Source of the DNA: Oxyruncus cristatus
Taxonomy: Eukaryota > Chordata > Aves > Passeriformes > Cotingidae
Direction: 5' to 3'
Length of the DNA stretch: 64,000 nt
Assembly: GCA_013399855.1 (NCBI GenBank)
Contig: VXAY01005017.1
Location: 96,184 to 160,183, forward strand
Below the pieces are notes generated by a model. That model was not told where the DNA came from and did not search any database. It saw only the letters and a program-made list of their open reading frames with translations. The stretch's first letter is position 1; each line of letters starts with the position of its first letter. Of the stretch, positions 1 through 14,000 are shown piece after piece. The translations under genes were made by a program, and so were the position numbers.

Positions 1-1820
1 TAATATAGATTCAGTTATTTATTCAGGTTTTAGATGACTCTAGTCCTTGCTCCATGTGTATAAGAAAAGTGTTTCTGTAGAAAAGATGCTGGACTGGAAC
101 AGGCCTGGTTTCTGTTCTCAGGCTCGTCATGACAAGTGTCAGAAAGTCATTTGGGCTCCTTTCAGAATATTTTTGTTATGCACATGTTTATGAGCTTCAT
201 AGAATTTGGCTTTTAATACATCTGATCTTCAGTCTTTCATCTTTAAACACCAATACAAGACCTTGCCCTTTTTGTCTTTTTTCCTCATACTGAAAAGAAG
301 TATGTTTTAATGGTAAAAAGGTATAGTCCTCCAACTGATCTGAAATAAAAACAGTCTTAGCACATACTTTTTCTTTATCCCTAAGACATTATTGGCACCT
401 GACTAGACTTCCAAACTACAAGGACAAATACCATTAACTTGATTATTAAAGAGAGCTAGAGACCCATATTTTTTTGCCAAATTTTTCAGCTGAATTTGAA
501 CTAATTGGGTATAGGATCCTAAAACCAATAATTTAACAGTACATATTTTCTTCTAATTTTCTACCAGGACAGGATTTTTATGAGTGTTATCACTCTAGTA
601 AACTGGCAATATTCCCTTCATGCCTTATTAATAATAGATATATCAGAGTGGAAGAAAAAAATAATCAGGCGCATATATAAACTCTGCAATTAAAAGGGCC
701 ATTGTCAATTCCAGTATGAACCTTGCCTTGAGGTTATATTAGTGACCCACTAAGAAAGTTTTCTTGTGAAATCTAATAATCTTGGATTTGTTCAAACTAT
801 TGACATAGTCCTGATTCTCATTTCTAATTCAAACATTTCTATTGTCATAAAGATCCCTCAGTAGGAACCTGCAGGATTTCTAGACATCTGAGTGGAAAAT
901 ACTATTTCAGTTGTAGGAAATTTAAGAGTTTATGACTGACTCTACCCAGTCTTAAGTTTCAACAAATGGATTTTCTTCCAACTAAAGTTTGTTTAGAAGG
1001 TGCTCATATATGTATAGTGGGGATTGACTTGTGATTCTGTACAAACTAATGTGTTTGTGTAGCAAATAACAAAATACTGTGTACTCAGAGGTTGTGATGC
1101 TCATGAGCATAAATGACACATGTCTATACATATTTATAAATTCAGTTCTGCTCTGGCAGCAGCTGAGGGAATGGCCATAATTTATCCCGTAATGTGACAG
1201 AATCAGATGGAAACTCACAAGTAGTAAAGGGAAATTCTACCCCATATGAAATTATTTTCATTAATATTTTCATGAATAAAGATTATTTATACTACACTTT
1301 TATCTTCAACGAGATAAAACTTTACTTTAGAGGTTGATTCAACATATATTTCAGATCTATTAAGGGCTGCATACTTAGGTTTCCAGAGGAACCAAGACAC
1401 TCAGAAAGTACTGCTGTAGAAAGCTTAAACATTTAATTTGTCTGTTGGGGAAAGCTTTACCAAAAAGGCTGAAAAACAAGCCAGCACATGTTCATCTGGT
1501 ACAGCTTGGAAGAGTCCACTTGGCACAATTTATTGCATCTGTTATCTTCTAAGCTGTTTGCTCTTGTTCAGATAGCTAATTGAATGTTGGAAGCAGAGAA
1601 ATGCTGTATGCAGAATGGTGGCAAGGATTTCTCCCCTGGAAAATACTGATGTCATTATTGGGGCACTGAGTTATGGGGTGGACTCTATGTCCAGGCTACA
1701 GAAATAAAAGCAACTGTAGAGGAACCATAGTTGTGGGGAAAATATCTTCATGTTAAATAGTTAAGAGATTCAGACTCTTTAGTTTAACACAGAGAAATGA
1801 CCAAGATCTATATCTTGATT
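1..1820. other. AT-rich sequence without recognisable gene
   Basis: No recognised coding region, RNA gene or transposon remnant was seen. The open frames here (for example about 78 codons on the minus strand near 982-1218) have no recognisable motif and are as expected by chance in AT-rich DNA. Confidence 0.5.
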
Positions 1821-1825
1821 ACAGC

Positions 1826-2556
1826 TGTAGTGGGTTGACCCTCGCTGCATGCCAAGCATCCACCAAACCCACTCTATCACTGCCTTCCAAAACTGGACAG
1901 GGGAGAGAAAATATAACAAAAGGTTCATGAGTTGAGATAAGGACAAGGAAGGATCACTCAGCAAATACTGTCATGGGCAAAACAGGCTTGAATTGGGGAT
2001 GTTAATAGAATTTGTTACTAACAAAATCAGAGCAGGATAACGAAAAGTAAAATAAATATTAAAAAAAACACCTTCATCCCATCACTCCCTCCTTCCCAAG
2101 CTCTACCTTCTGCACTCCAGTGGAGCAGAGATATGGGGAATGGGAGTTACGGTCAGTTCATCAAAGTTTGTTCCTGCCACTGCTCAGGGAGAAGAGTCTT
2201 TCCCCTGCTCCAGCATGCGGTTCCTCCAAAGGGAGAGTCCTCCATGAACTTCTCCTATATGAGTCCATCTAATGGGCAACAATTCTCCATGAACTGCTGC
2301 AATGTGGGGCTCCCACAGGTTCACAAGGACCACCAGGAAACCTGCTCCACAAATACATCTGCATAATAACTTTTTTCTCCTTCTTAAGTACGTTATCACA
2401 GAGGCATTACTATAATTACTGATTGGCTTGGCCTTGACCAACAGCGGGTCTATCCTGGAGCCAGCTGGCATTGGCTCTGCTGGACATGGGAGATGAAAAA
2501 GCCACCCCTGTAGTCCACCCCCTGCTACAAAAACATAGCCACTCTGACCCAATGCA
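1826..2556 (-). mobile_element. Solo LTR, avian ERV, family 2 (short copy)
   Basis: Read on the minus strand the element begins TGCATTGGGTC and ends CACTACA, giving the TG...CA ends of a retroviral LTR. It is flanked by an exact 5-bp duplication, ACAGC, at 1821-1825 and 2557-2561, which supports one integration event. The U5-side sequence (plus-strand GGTTGACCCT..., GGACAGGGGAGAGAAAATATAAC, GAGATAAGGACA) is shared with the LTR at 4864-5921, and the family also includes the copies at 9922 and 27336. At 731 bp it is shorter than its roughly 1.06-1.17 kb relatives, so a central segment is missing. No internal gag, pol or env sequence adjoins it, so it is a solo LTR made by LTR-LTR recombination. 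A 5-bp duplication fits several ERV classes, so the class is left open. The short ORFs inside it are shadows. Confidence 0.85.
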
Positions 2557-2561
2557 ACAGC

Positions 2562-4858
2562 CCATAAGCACCTCTAATGAAGGAAAGATTTTTGATAGCT
2601 TATGTCTCTGAATTTAACAAGTAGTAGCACTAAAGAACTAAACCTGATGTACAAACCTTGATACATTCAGGATAAAAATAAAGAGTACAATGACTTTACC
2701 TACGTATGTGAACACAAGGTGTCACAGTTCCAAGCCCCAAGCTGCCATGTGAACTCAGAATTTTTCTCCCAGTCATTTTTGGTTTTGGCAGTAGTGTTAT
2801 AGATTGGTACCAGGGAAGTATAGTGATTCATTCTTTCTGTTCTCAATAGTCTCTAATCATAAGAGTATGACTAGCAAAAATTTTAGCACTAACCAAATTA
2901 TGTTTAGAAACTATTCTGTCACTAATGCCTTACAAATGTTCTTATTTCCTCATTCTACTATAAAAACCTCTATTCCTTTTCTATTTGCCAAATTATAAAT
3001 TTTCTAGCTTCCAGTCTTCCTTCCAGTATTCAACAGCTTTCTATCAGCTTTCTAATGAACTTGTCTAATATACATGTGGATGTGCCAGATCACTATTTTG
3101 GATGGTTTCAGAAAAAAAAAACCTTAAGTATTGCTTTTAATTAGATTATTTTTTAAGTTCCATGATGAATCATATTTTATTTTATTTTATTTATATTTTA
3201 TTTATAAGTACTGTTTGCACTCCAAAGCCAACTACATCCATCCAACTACTATCCATCTCACGTTGCTTATAGGAGTATATTAGCCTTTCTTATTTTACCG
3301 CAACATTAGTCTGTTCTCTCTACGCGCTTCTTGCTAAATATTGTATAACTGAAATATCTTCAGTAGATGAAAATATTGAAATATTCAGGTGTGCATTATA
3401 CTTAGAGAGAAGTGGATTTCACATGTTGTTATATAGATCTTTTTGATATTTTTGGTTGGTTGGTGTTTTGGGTTTTTTTCCCTTGATTTTTTTTTGTTTT
3501 GTGTTTTTTTTGTTTGTTTTGTTTTGTTTGTTTTGGGCTTTTTTTGTTTTCTTTATATTTTACTTTTTTTTCTAAGTCATTTAAGCCTCTACCTGTTTTA
3601 GAGGAATACTGAAGGTGGTTTCTAAAACATCATATTTATAGTCAGGTTAGATTAAAAGTGCAGTCTTTCTTCACATTCTTCAGCAGTTCACTTCCTAGCT
3701 TCTGACTCTTAACAGGAAGATTTTATTAGAAGACATTTTCAAAGTGTTTTTAAATAAATGGTGAATGGTACCATTTACAGAGAAAATGTGGGAGGAAAAT
3801 GGAGGAAAAATGTATTTTAATTTCAGAAAAGATAGTTCTCAAAGGACTTTGAATCTTTCTGCTAAACTTGAGTGGTTCATACCTACAGGTTCCTTTAAAG
3901 ACCCTCAAATTCTCACCATTTGACCAACATAATTGATCCCAGCTATGCCTCTGGAATTATTTCCTACAGACTTGATTTGTACAAATTGTATGACTAGAAG
4001 CAGGACTGCACCCAGAGTCAGTAAATACCAGATGGTAAAATAGCCAAATACATTTTCAAAGAGCTCCCTAGGCTAAATCTCTGCCTCAACAGCTGGAAGA
4101 AGGTATTCAATATGGTTAGTGTGTTTTTCTGTGTGGATACCAACTGTTACTGGACATTTGCAGTGTTTACTGAATACTATGAAGAACATTCATGCATATG
4201 AAGCTTTATATATATATTTTTAGCTTTTCATACACGGCAGATGTTTGCTGAAAACAATTAGGTAAAAAACAAGTAGATTAAAAACTTCTTCAATAAATTA
4301 TAACATAATTTAAATGAGAAAATTTACATTTTACATGTTCTCAGAATAATTATGAAACAATTGCCTAATAATGAAGCTTCCAAGCTTTTTGTAACAGATG
4401 GTCAGAAGCTGAATTATATTGGATCATAGATAATCAGTAAATTTAATATGCAGAATAAATGCAGCAATCTATCATCCTGCTATAACCCTCTGTACTATAA
4501 TGTATTTGTTATAACTTCAAGATCAGAGGAACATTCCAGGGTCCATAATCTAATACAGAGGCGATGCTGGGGTTCAGAGACAGCATTTCAGAAAGTTGTC
4601 TAAACTTGCAGCGTTATAGCAGCTACATATTTGACTTACTATGTATTTAGTTATGTCTTAAGACAACTTCAGGATTTATTATGTCTCAAATCCACTTGCT
4701 ATAGGAGTAAAAATTATTTGCTATATGTTGTTATTCTAGGCAATGGTAGCTACTTCTTGCTTTATGTGAATTTTATTTTAACTCCTTTATAAAATACTAA
4801 ATGAAAAGTAGCATGTAGTATGTATTATAAGCTGAAAAAAATATATTAAGTCATATAG
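2562..4858. other. AT-rich sequence, no gene seen
   Basis: No gene or clear transposon remnant was recognised. It contains the T/G-rich low-complexity tract listed separately near 3.5 kb. Confidence 0.5.
3448..3575. repeat. T/G-rich low-complexity tract
   Basis: This tract is made almost only of T and G, with runs such as TTTTTTTTG, TTTGTTTG and GGTTGGTTGG. It is simple-sequence DNA without a unit that repeats exactly. A decayed poly(T)/(GTTT)n array is the simplest reading. Confidence 0.7.
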
Positions 4859-4863
4859 ATATA

Positions 4864-5921
4864 TGTGGTAGGTTGACCCTGAATGGATGCCAGGTGCTCA
4901 CCAAAGCTTGTTTGTCACTCCACTCTTCCCCTGGACAGGGGGGAGAAAATATAATGAAAGGCTCCTGGGTTGAGATAAGGGCAGGGAGAAATCACTCACT
5001 GATTACCATCATGGGCAAAACAGACTTGGATGGAGAAATTTATCGAATTTATTGCCAGAGTAGGATAATAACAGATATATCCAAATCCTTAAACCACATT
5101 CGCCCCGATGCCTCCCTTCTTCCCAGGGTCAACTTTACTTCTGATTTTCTTCCCCTGCTCCTCTTGAGTGACACAGAGGAACAGGGAATGGGGGTTGCAG
5201 TCAGTTCACTGCACATTCTCTCTACTGCTCCTTTCTCCTCAGGGTGAGGACTCCTCACACTCTTCTCCTGCTCCAGCATAGAGTCCCTTCCAGGGAAAGC
5301 AGTTCTGCATGGACTTCTCCAACATGAGTCTTTCCCAGAGTCTGCAGGTTTTCATGAACTTCTCCAGTGTGGGTCCCTTCTTCAGGGTCACAAGTCCTGC
5401 CAGCAAACCTGTGCTAGTGTGGGCTCTTCTCTCCACAGGGAGAGATCCTGCCAGGACCCTGCTTCAGTGTGGACTTCCCAAAGGGAAACAGCCTCCTTTA
5501 GGTATGGGGTCATGCTCTGGTGTGGGGTCCTTCAGAGGCTGAATGTCAGTATCTGCTTCACCATGGATTTGAATGCTGCAGGCTGCATGCAGGGAGACAG
5601 CCTGTCACATCATGGTCTTTACCATGGGTTGCAGGGAAATCTCTGCTCTGGTGCCTGGAGCATCTCCTCCCTCTCCTTCTTCACTGACCTTGGTGTCTGC
5701 ACAGTTGTTCCTCTCACATATTCTCACTCCACTCTCCTCTGGCTGCAAATGCTCCTGCGGAGTAAGTTTCCCCCCTTCCTAGATGTGTTATCCCACAGAT
5801 GCAATGACTGCTGCTGAGGAGCTTGGCCCTAGCCAGCGGTGGGTCTGTCTTGGTCTGTCTCACAAAACCCACACCTGTAGCCCCCACCCTCCCCCATATT
5901 TTACCATGCAAACCCAATACA
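4864..5921 (-). mobile_element. Solo LTR, avian ERV, family 2
   Basis: This is a minus-strand LTR of about 1.06 kb; in its own sense it starts TGTATTGGGTTTGCATGG and ends CCTACCACA. It shares its U5 side with the 1826 copy and carries the typical tandem 30-40-bp CT/GT-rich units (repeats around 'CTGCTCCAGCATGGGTCCC' on the plus strand). The 5-bp flanks are ATATA (4859-4863) and GTGTA (5922-5926). They agree at 3 of 5 positions, with two A/G differences, so any target duplication has decayed or the ends are a few bases off. No internal retroviral sequence adjoins it. The overlapping ORFs of up to 132 codons are compositional and not genes. Confidence 0.8.
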
Positions 5922-5926
5922 GTGTA

Positions 5927-8640
5927 TAAAATAAACACTTTCATAGTCAACTATTGATCACCTTATATAAATGAAGAGTTCTTATGCCTTCAGTATGTCT
6001 CAGAAATGAATAGGACAGTAAAGAAATGTTTATCTAGAATAGTTCCAAATAGTAACTACCTATCAATAAGAATACTTGAGCCAACTTTTATTTCATTTTT
6101 AAGTCCTAGCCTGGACCAAGCTGAAGTTAGTGTGGTAATGTGATTTTTACCTTCTGTACACTAGTATCTTGATTTGATATAGCTTACACTTGTTATGACT
6201 AACAGGCAGCTTGATTTCCATGTCTGATTCTGTACTTCAAAGTTGATAGGAGCAGTGTGTGAATGAAGACAGCAACACATTACAACTTAATCAGCAACTG
6301 ATCTTAATCTGAATCACACAATGAACCACAGAAGGCAGAAACTTGTATGAAGCAAGAAAAAAATTCGAACTGAAGGCCTCTGCATTCAATTTCAATAACA
6401 TTTCTGGCAGAAGGTTAAAAGTACCTCTTTTGTTAATTTGATTTTTATATTCATGTTTTTGTCATTTAAAAATTAGGTTTCATGAGCTCAACTACACAGT
6501 TTAAGAGTAACTACACTAGAGTATCTGCACTGAGAAAACCTGAGTGGCTGAGCCAAGAGAGCTGAACTGATCTTGCTGAAGATTCCAGTGATAGTTTCTG
6601 GCACAGAACTGAAACAACCACAAAAAAAGTAAAAAAAGTAAAACAAAAAAAAAGGTAAAAAAAAAAAAATAAACTTTTAAAACCAAATTTGGAAACTCAG
6701 TTGAGGTTATAGTTTCAGCACTAATTATTAGAAAACATACAATAAATTCAAATTAATTACAGGGCAACATAACAGTTTATGTAAATCAAGCCTACGTAAA
6801 GATGATCTACAATTTCCTAAAGTTGCTTTCATGTATTTCAAACATAGCCTGAAACCTCAGCATGATCCTTGATGCATCTCCTGATAAACCTCCAAGCTTA
6901 CACTTGAGGATCCTCTCAAATCAGAAGTCAGAATAATCCATTGGAAGAATAATCCACTTGGAAGGAAGAGTAGAGTCAATTTAGCAGAGTGAACATATAA
7001 GAGCATTTATCTGTAGTCAGATAATACAGGGTTTTGATCCCCTTTAGCAGGGCAGCAGGAGAGTAAATAAGCAAACTGTCTGAATTATAGCTGGATAGCA
7101 GTGCTAGAAACTAGTATCTTTTGATTAAGACCTGCAGATAGGAAATAGAAATAGATCAGGACTGAAATCCAATGTTCAATCATGGTATGAGAAAATATCA
7201 AAGTTATAAATAGTTACAATAATTATAAATAAAAATGTGTTAAAATTTTCAAAATTGTTATTTATTAATATTTATTCTAATAATGTATTATTTATTATAT
7301 AAAATAAAATTGCACACATCAAAATCTGACATATACTGATGGGAGTGTAAACAGTTTTATTCTGAGTTATGCAAGGTGCTATTCTACTCCAGTCATACAG
7401 TCAGTCACATAGTAAGGCTGAAAGGACAATCTAGATTTCTAATTTCCATATTCATTTAAGAAGTGACTCTTAGTAAATCCTTCATTTTATTTTCTTGGCA
7501 AATCACACTTATTTCCTATATGGTATTGTAATCACTTCTAGCAGTCATTATGCCAATGTATTTGTAGGCTTTCTTTGTAATATCTTAGGTCTATGAAAAA
7601 CAGATTCAAAAGTAAATGCCTTCCATAATGTATTTTTCCAAGTATATGTAATGTAAAATCAGTGAATAAGATGTTTAATGCACAGAATTATAGATTGCTT
7701 CAGAAAGAAGACACAGTCAAAATAATTATCTCTCTTTCTTAAACAGAACATGAAGTTGACTTTAAGCATGTACACCTAAAAAACCATCTATAACACTCTC
7801 TCTTTTACTATAGCCCTGCAAGTACCCAAAATTTCTAAGCATCTTTTTTTCACCTTCTGTATTTTCTCTGGAAAACAGCAATTTCCTCTGCCTTCCCTGA
7901 CCTCCATTGATGTAAGCAATGAGATGTCTTATCTGGTGATGAAATTCAGGAACCAGGTGGAATGAAGCCCAAGTCTACTAAGAGCATCTAGTGAATGCAT
8001 TCAACACATACCTGTAAGAAGCTGTTTGGATAGAGCTCCTTGAAAATGCCATTGAAGTTACTGTATTTTTTCAAGTGAAGATGGTAGGTAACTTCAGTAG
8101 TGGATAAATCATGTGGTTCAGAAGCTGAATGGTCTATCTTGTGGTTCAGCAACCAGGACACGGAGTAGATGAGTCCTGGTTTCTCAGGAGTATTGTTGCT
8201 TTAGCTTGGGAATTCTTCAAGAGAAAATTATCATCTATATATAGGTAAGTATCCCAACCATAGTGCTGCAGAATTATTTTGCTCTATAGTTTTCTGATAG
8301 CATGAATGTTACCTTTCATTCCCAATAGAGCTCTAGAAAGGAAACAATTAACACATATGCTGTGTAATCTTCATGATCTTCCTTTCACGTCTTTAGAAAG
8401 CAAAGATGTTTAGAGAGAGTGATGCTTTTCTATCTAAATTCTCAGGAATTAAAGTATATGTTCTTAATTCTGAGATGGTGTGTCACTGCTTTTTTCATAA
8501 GAGCACTTCCATCTACACATTTAACATTACTCTCTCACTTGACTGACACAGTCAAAAAAAACAGCCCAGCTTTTCCATACACTTTCTGACAGTTTTAAAC
8601 TTGCTGAAAAAGCCCTACTGAAGGACCTTTATTGTATATT
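5927..8640. other. AT-rich sequence, no gene seen
   Basis: No recognisable gene or mobile element was seen. It includes an A-rich run at about 6619-6676 and an AT-only stretch near 7200-7310. Confidence 0.5.
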
Positions 8641-8649
8641 CTGAAGAAT

Positions 8650-9915
8650 GTCATCACTTCAAGCTCATCTGAGCTTTGGAGCTCTTTTCTTGCTCCATGC
8701 ATTGTGAGGCAGCTAGCTTTTGGCATTCCTTGCAGCCCACCACCTTACAGCACCTCTGACAGCTCCTTTCCTAAGCGCTCTGCACTGTAACATATTCAGC
8801 TGCCAGTCACTTCTCTCTGTAGTTCATCAGCATGAAAAAAATCCCAAGCACGGTTTAGCAATGGTCAGTCCTGGGCCTGATCACATTCTTCACAGTCAAA
8901 AATCACTTTTCTTTGTCTAGGCATCTTGAGCAGAGATGTCCAAGACATGCAGAGACAGCCACGACGTGGCAAAGTCTCTCTACTGGTCATGTGAAATTTT
9001 GAACATATGTCCTCTTACAGCCATGTGTCAAGGACAAATTCAAATTCTTGGGCACATTTGGATAGGACCCAGGTTAACATTTCTGTGCATTTTCGTCCTC
9101 GAGGTGAGAGATCTCAGGAGCTTGAAAACAGGAGGAGACACAGACGAGAGGATTTCAGAGGATGGAATGCCAGGCCCTCATCTCCATAGTAAACTCACAA
9201 GCACCCCCAGAGGTGCAACTGCCCCTGAAGCCAAACTGAAGCAGTAACCCTGCAGGAGCAGGGAGTGACAGAGGTAACAGCTGAGGAGCAGTCACTCAAC
9301 TGCTTCAGGAGAGTGTGGGAGCCACTGGCCCCTCATAGGGTTCAGGTGCCCACATCAAAACTTACACCGCTGCAGGCCTCTTTCAGCAGAGGTCTTCTGG
9401 TCCCACTGCTGGAGAACAGCCTCTTGCCTGTGAAGACTTGAGTGCAGTGCCCATAAGGAGGGTGCCATGGCAGCTCCAGGGCTGGTGTCACATAGGGCCT
9501 CTGTGAGGGTTTGCTGCTCAGGGGTGCCTAACAACACAGTAAATTCTGCAGAGAACCCAGCCCTGCACAGACCCCTGGCTCACTGCTGCCCTCCTCACCT
9601 TGTGGCCCCCAGCCCTGGTACCAGCACTGGTTCCCATTGCCTCTGTACTAACTTTTGATTCACCCTCCATGAGGAGGCAGAGAAATAAAAACCCAAGTCC
9701 CCTGTACCACCTTTGGTCCCCTTTCCCAGCACCCAGAGCACAGAACCAGATGACGTTCTGGTAGGGGTGTGGTGCTGGGAGAGGTGTCGCTCCTCCCTGT
9801 GCAGCACCAGCAGCATCATGCTAAGAGTCCTTTTGTCCTGTAAGACCTACCATAAGGGGTGGATGCACTCAGGAAGAGTTGAAATGGCTTCAGTGAGGAA
9901 AATGATCAGTAAGAA
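8650..9915. other. GC-richer stretch of unknown origin
   Basis: Base composition changes from the AT-rich background to a markedly GC-richer sequence rich in CAGC, CCAG and CTG words, up to the family 2 LTR at 9922. Several frames are open for 60-103 codons on both strands (for example plus 8936-9247), but none shows a recognisable domain and none is clearly favoured. It could be an old retroelement internal region, a decayed processed gene or a local GC-rich segment. I do not recognise it. Confidence 0.3.
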
Positions 9916-9921
9916 TGGTAG

Positions 9922-11089
9922 TGTCGTGGGTTTACTTTGGGCTAATTTTTTTTTTACTTTTTACACAATTGCTGTAAGATGAGAGAAGTTTTATACAGAC
10001 AAAAGAGACCTGACGTGGGAGAATAACATTAAATTTATTACTAGCAGGATAAAAACTGAAGAATAATATTTACAACAATTCTAACTAGGTAAAATTATGA
10101 AGAAAATTCTATGTATTTACAAAATTATCCCTCCCCCCTGTATCAGTCTAGAAGGAGAAAAGCCTATTTTCTACTTTCAGGGTTTATAGTTCTAAATCAA
10201 ATTTGCAGTACTTGAAAGTTTTTTTTCCACTATCTTTAAGGTGACAGCTTCAATCCAACATAGCTGGAAATCTCTTTTTTTTCGTTCTCTGCTGCACATC
10301 AACCTCAGGACTGGCCCTGTTCCTCCCTGCCGGACCAGGACCAGAGGCTGGGTGGTACTTGGGTTTAGTGAGGTCTTCCATGGACTGCAAGGGGACAACT
10401 TGCTGCACCATGGTCGTTACCACTGTTACAGGGGATAATGGCATCAAGTTCATCTTCTCTTTCTTGTGGGGTCCCTTCTCACAAGAGACAGCCTTGGATG
10501 AGCTTCTCCAATGTGAGTCTACCCTTGGACAACAGTTCTTCTGTAATCTGCTGTCCTTTAGGGTCACAAATGAGTTACACCAGCATAAATCCCTCACTGG
10601 GATCACATGTCCTACCCGGGACACTTGCTCCAGCATACGTTTCTCTCTCCAAGGGCCACAGGTCTCCAGCAAGACTCTGTTTCATCTTAGGCCTCCCACA
10701 GAGTTACAGCTTCTTCCATGCATTCCTCTACTCCGGCACAAGCTCCTTCATGAGCTGCAGGAGCGTCTCCTCACTTTAAATAATCTTCCACAGGTGGCAG
10801 GGGTTTTAGTTTTTAAGTCTTTTCCCCTGCTGGAGGGGGAGAGGGGGCTCCCCTGGGCCTCTCCTCCCTCCTCCTGCTACACTGACCTTGGAGGCTACAT
10901 TGCTGACTCTTGTTCTCCTCTGCTCTCCTCCACCCTGGAATTTCTTCTGCGCAATTCATTTTCTCTTCTGTTTTCTTGAATATGTCATTCACAGAGGCAT
11001 TCCTAAAACTTGTGATTGGCTTTGCTCCAGAAATCTACTTGGAATGAACTATTTTTCAACCTCAGGGTGGGGCTGGTAAACCCATAACA
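9922..11089 (-). mobile_element. Solo LTR, avian ERV, family 2 (full length)
   Basis: This is a minus-strand LTR of 1,168 bp. Its own sense begins TGTTATGGGTTTACCAGCC and ends CCCACGACA. An exact 5-bp target duplication, GGTAG, flanks it at 9917-9921 and 11090-11094. It matches the 27336-28501 copy in length and inner organisation: both hold a plus-strand 'GGACTGCAAGGGGACA...' or 'GGGCTGCAAGGGGACA...' segment and the succession of 'CTCCAGCATG...' units. Near its sense 5' end is a decayed 'GTGAATGACATATTCAAG' segment where relatives have 'GATAACATATTTAA', the probable core promoter. The 206-codon plus ORF at 10359-10979 and the minus 140-codon ORF are shadows of these CT-rich units. No internal ERV sequence remains. 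Confidence 0.9.
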
Positions 11090-14000
11090 GGTAGACTGGC
11101 TAAGGAGTTTTTATATAAACAGGGGCATCCTCAGATGGGGTCATCTATCCTAGCTCTACACAGTCAATGGAAAGAGTTATCCTGGCTTCTGTCAAATGTA
11201 GGTGATTGGATCTTGCTTCAAAACACCATGTACAATGGAAATAATCTCACCCTGTAGGGAAATGTTAGAAAATAACCTTACAGGGCCAGTGCAGGTTACA
11301 GTGTAGGGAGCTGAGAAGATATAGTGTTTAGTTTATATCAGCTTATCTAAATGAAATCACTGCTTGATGGTCCTCCCCATCACTGAATTTCTGAGCAGTG
11401 GCAGCACTGAAATTGTCTTCAGTACTGTGAGTCTGCAGTTGGCCTTGCCTTTGGAGTCCTAGGAGTGAACACCACGATTGTTCAGATTGTTGAGTAGTAA
11501 AGTTTCATTCCTGTATCGATTTATATGTATTCTGCTGGGGCATTGTCATAGAAGTGAAAAGATGCAGGGGTAAAACATGTTAATCTGGAGTTTCTAATTT
11601 CCAATTTTCGTTGCACTGGTCTATTAAAATCTCTCAAATAACAAAATGAGATCTGTAGGATTAATTAGAAAATTATAGCAGTGGCAAAACATTGTGATGA
11701 TGGTGTCTGTTTTTTACATAGGTTTGGGTAGTTGTTCAGACGCTTTCCAAGGCCTCAGTGTTTTCAGTCCTTTTTGCTGTACGTCCAAACTCCCATAAAA
11801 ATGATGAATGTAGTACAGGTGACTTCATACTATTACTTACTTTTTAACTGAGGAGGAAAAAAAGAGAAAATTTGCATTAACAGTGAAGTTCAATTATTCA
11901 ATTAAACCTAGCTATAACAGCAGAGGCAAATATATTGAGTGGTAGGAACTGGTGCTGTGTGAGAGGAAGTCTGGAGAAAAGAGGATGAGTATGATATGTT
12001 GAGCAGTGCAGAAACAAGTTTGGTGCACCTACTGCAGGCAGGGTTTGAAAAGAGGAGGGGAGACAGATGTATCTAAGTAGCAAAGTTTGACAGCTTGTAT
12101 GAACTGGTAGAATATTATCTGAGAGATGTCAATGAAAGAATAACATTTAAACTAGAGAATAAACTGCAAACTCAGGCATATACTTATTTATGCATGGAAA
12201 AGCAGGTGTTAAGTGTTCAGTCAACACTGGAGGAGGTACTTATGCTACTTACTGCAAGGTATGTGAAAACAGGCATTTTGTTACAGAAGCAGTAGATAGC
12301 TTCTCCAAGTCAAGTAGCATTGTGAAACTATTGTAAGATGCATGTGTATGGAGAGAGAAAGTATATGTAGCACCATACAGCTGTGCTTTACCTGATTATC
12401 TAAATAGCGTAAGACACCTATTCTCATTATTCCATCTGTTGATTTTGTTTGTAAAACAATTCTAAGCTTTGTGCTGAGCATTTTTTTGTACTGGAATTCA
12501 AAGATATTCTGGCTCAGGATAGTTTTAATGCTTCAGGTTGCCTTTTGTTCTATCTTGCTGAAAATGCGTTTATGTAGCTCAAAGATCAAGTTGTGACTTT
12601 AATAAATATATATTTCACGTTAATGAAATTATTATATTTAGTACAAATATGGGTAAATCAGAAAACAACATTTAGATGCTTTCAACTTAAAAAAAAATTC
12701 TTTTTGTCCCTTTCTTCCACAAAATCTTTCATATTGTGGAAATCACAGTATTTCCACAAAATAGTATTTTGCAGACATTTCTTTGTCTGCTCTTACAACT
12801 CCTGATTCTTCATTGTTCAACTAGAAATAGTTATAATCCTTTTTCATAATATGCAATATGAAATTGTGTAAAAGTCTTAAATTTCTTATATGAATGGTTT
12901 CAGTAATCAGCACTCGTTAATAAATACTCTTTCATGATGTACCATATATCAACACTGAATACAGAAAAATCAAAAGGTTCCTTTTTTGTCTCAGTCAAAA
13001 CATCTTTATGAACTGCTGTGGGTACTAATGTCTATCCTTTCAACAGCAGCCGTGTGTCAAGTCTTAGCTCTTAGGAAATCTTTTCCTGATATTTTTTAAT
13101 AAAAAATAATGCATTCAGGTGTTCATTTTGTTTGATGTAAAGCTTTAAAAGCAGTGATATTGAAATCTTAAAGTTTCTGTTAAATTATTTAAATTAATCC
13201 TATTTATTTGCAAGACATCAAAACTACAGTTAAAAACCTAAAAATACCCCCTAAAACACCAAATTAATTCCACTGCTTCATAACATTTTATTTCTTATTT
13301 TGTCTTTTTTTGATCTTTGCTTGAAGCAAGCGGGAACTGCAATTAGCTAATTAAGACTCGAAAACTCAAATATTATTGACCTTTTATTTTTTGCAGTATT
13401 GGTTGGCAAGCATAAAAAGTTGTCTTCTCCTCATATACTCAAGGCTCTCCAGGGCGTGACTTCTAATTGCTTTCTCAGAAATCTTCGCCCCTAGTAATTT
13501 AAATATAGGGCACATACTATTATTTCCTCCTTGCGTGCTGTTTGCTGAGCCAGCAAGCAGAAAAACACAGAACTGGAAAGACTTGTGAATGAATACTGAT
13601 TGCATACGGGCAGTCTTTGTGCTTGCTCTTTCCACTGGTGTATGCAGGGAAGGAAAATTTCATTTTGTATTCCTGAAATGTTTAGAGGCATGAAACCTTT
13701 TCTTAAACAAAGCAACCACTTCCCACCCCGTAAAAACCCCCTCAAACTATAGGTCAAAAACAAAGTAGAGACACATATGGATGTTTTTCACATTTGAAGA
13801 ACCACTTTTATTCTGACTTCTTCATTTGCATTTTTATAAAAATAAATTAAAATCAAAGGTTATATTGCTGTAGAAAGCTCAGTAGTATATAGCTCAGTTT
13901 GCTCTTTAGGCACTGCATTACCTCTGAGGCAAGCAGGCTGTTCCTACTTAAGAAATTGTCTAACTTGTTGCAGAATTACCTGTAAATTGGTAGTAAACCC

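Noticed and set aside
5419..5817. 132-codon plus-strand ORF
   Set aside because: Product of the LTR at 4864-5921; antisense to the element and without motif.
10359..10979. 206-codon plus-strand ORF
   Set aside because: It lies wholly inside a solo LTR with defined ends; it comes from CT-rich tandem units, has no domain, and a minus frame of 140 codons overlaps it.
12095..12295. 66-codon ORF with protein-like composition
   Set aside because: No splice sites, homology or conservation evidence visible; too short to call.
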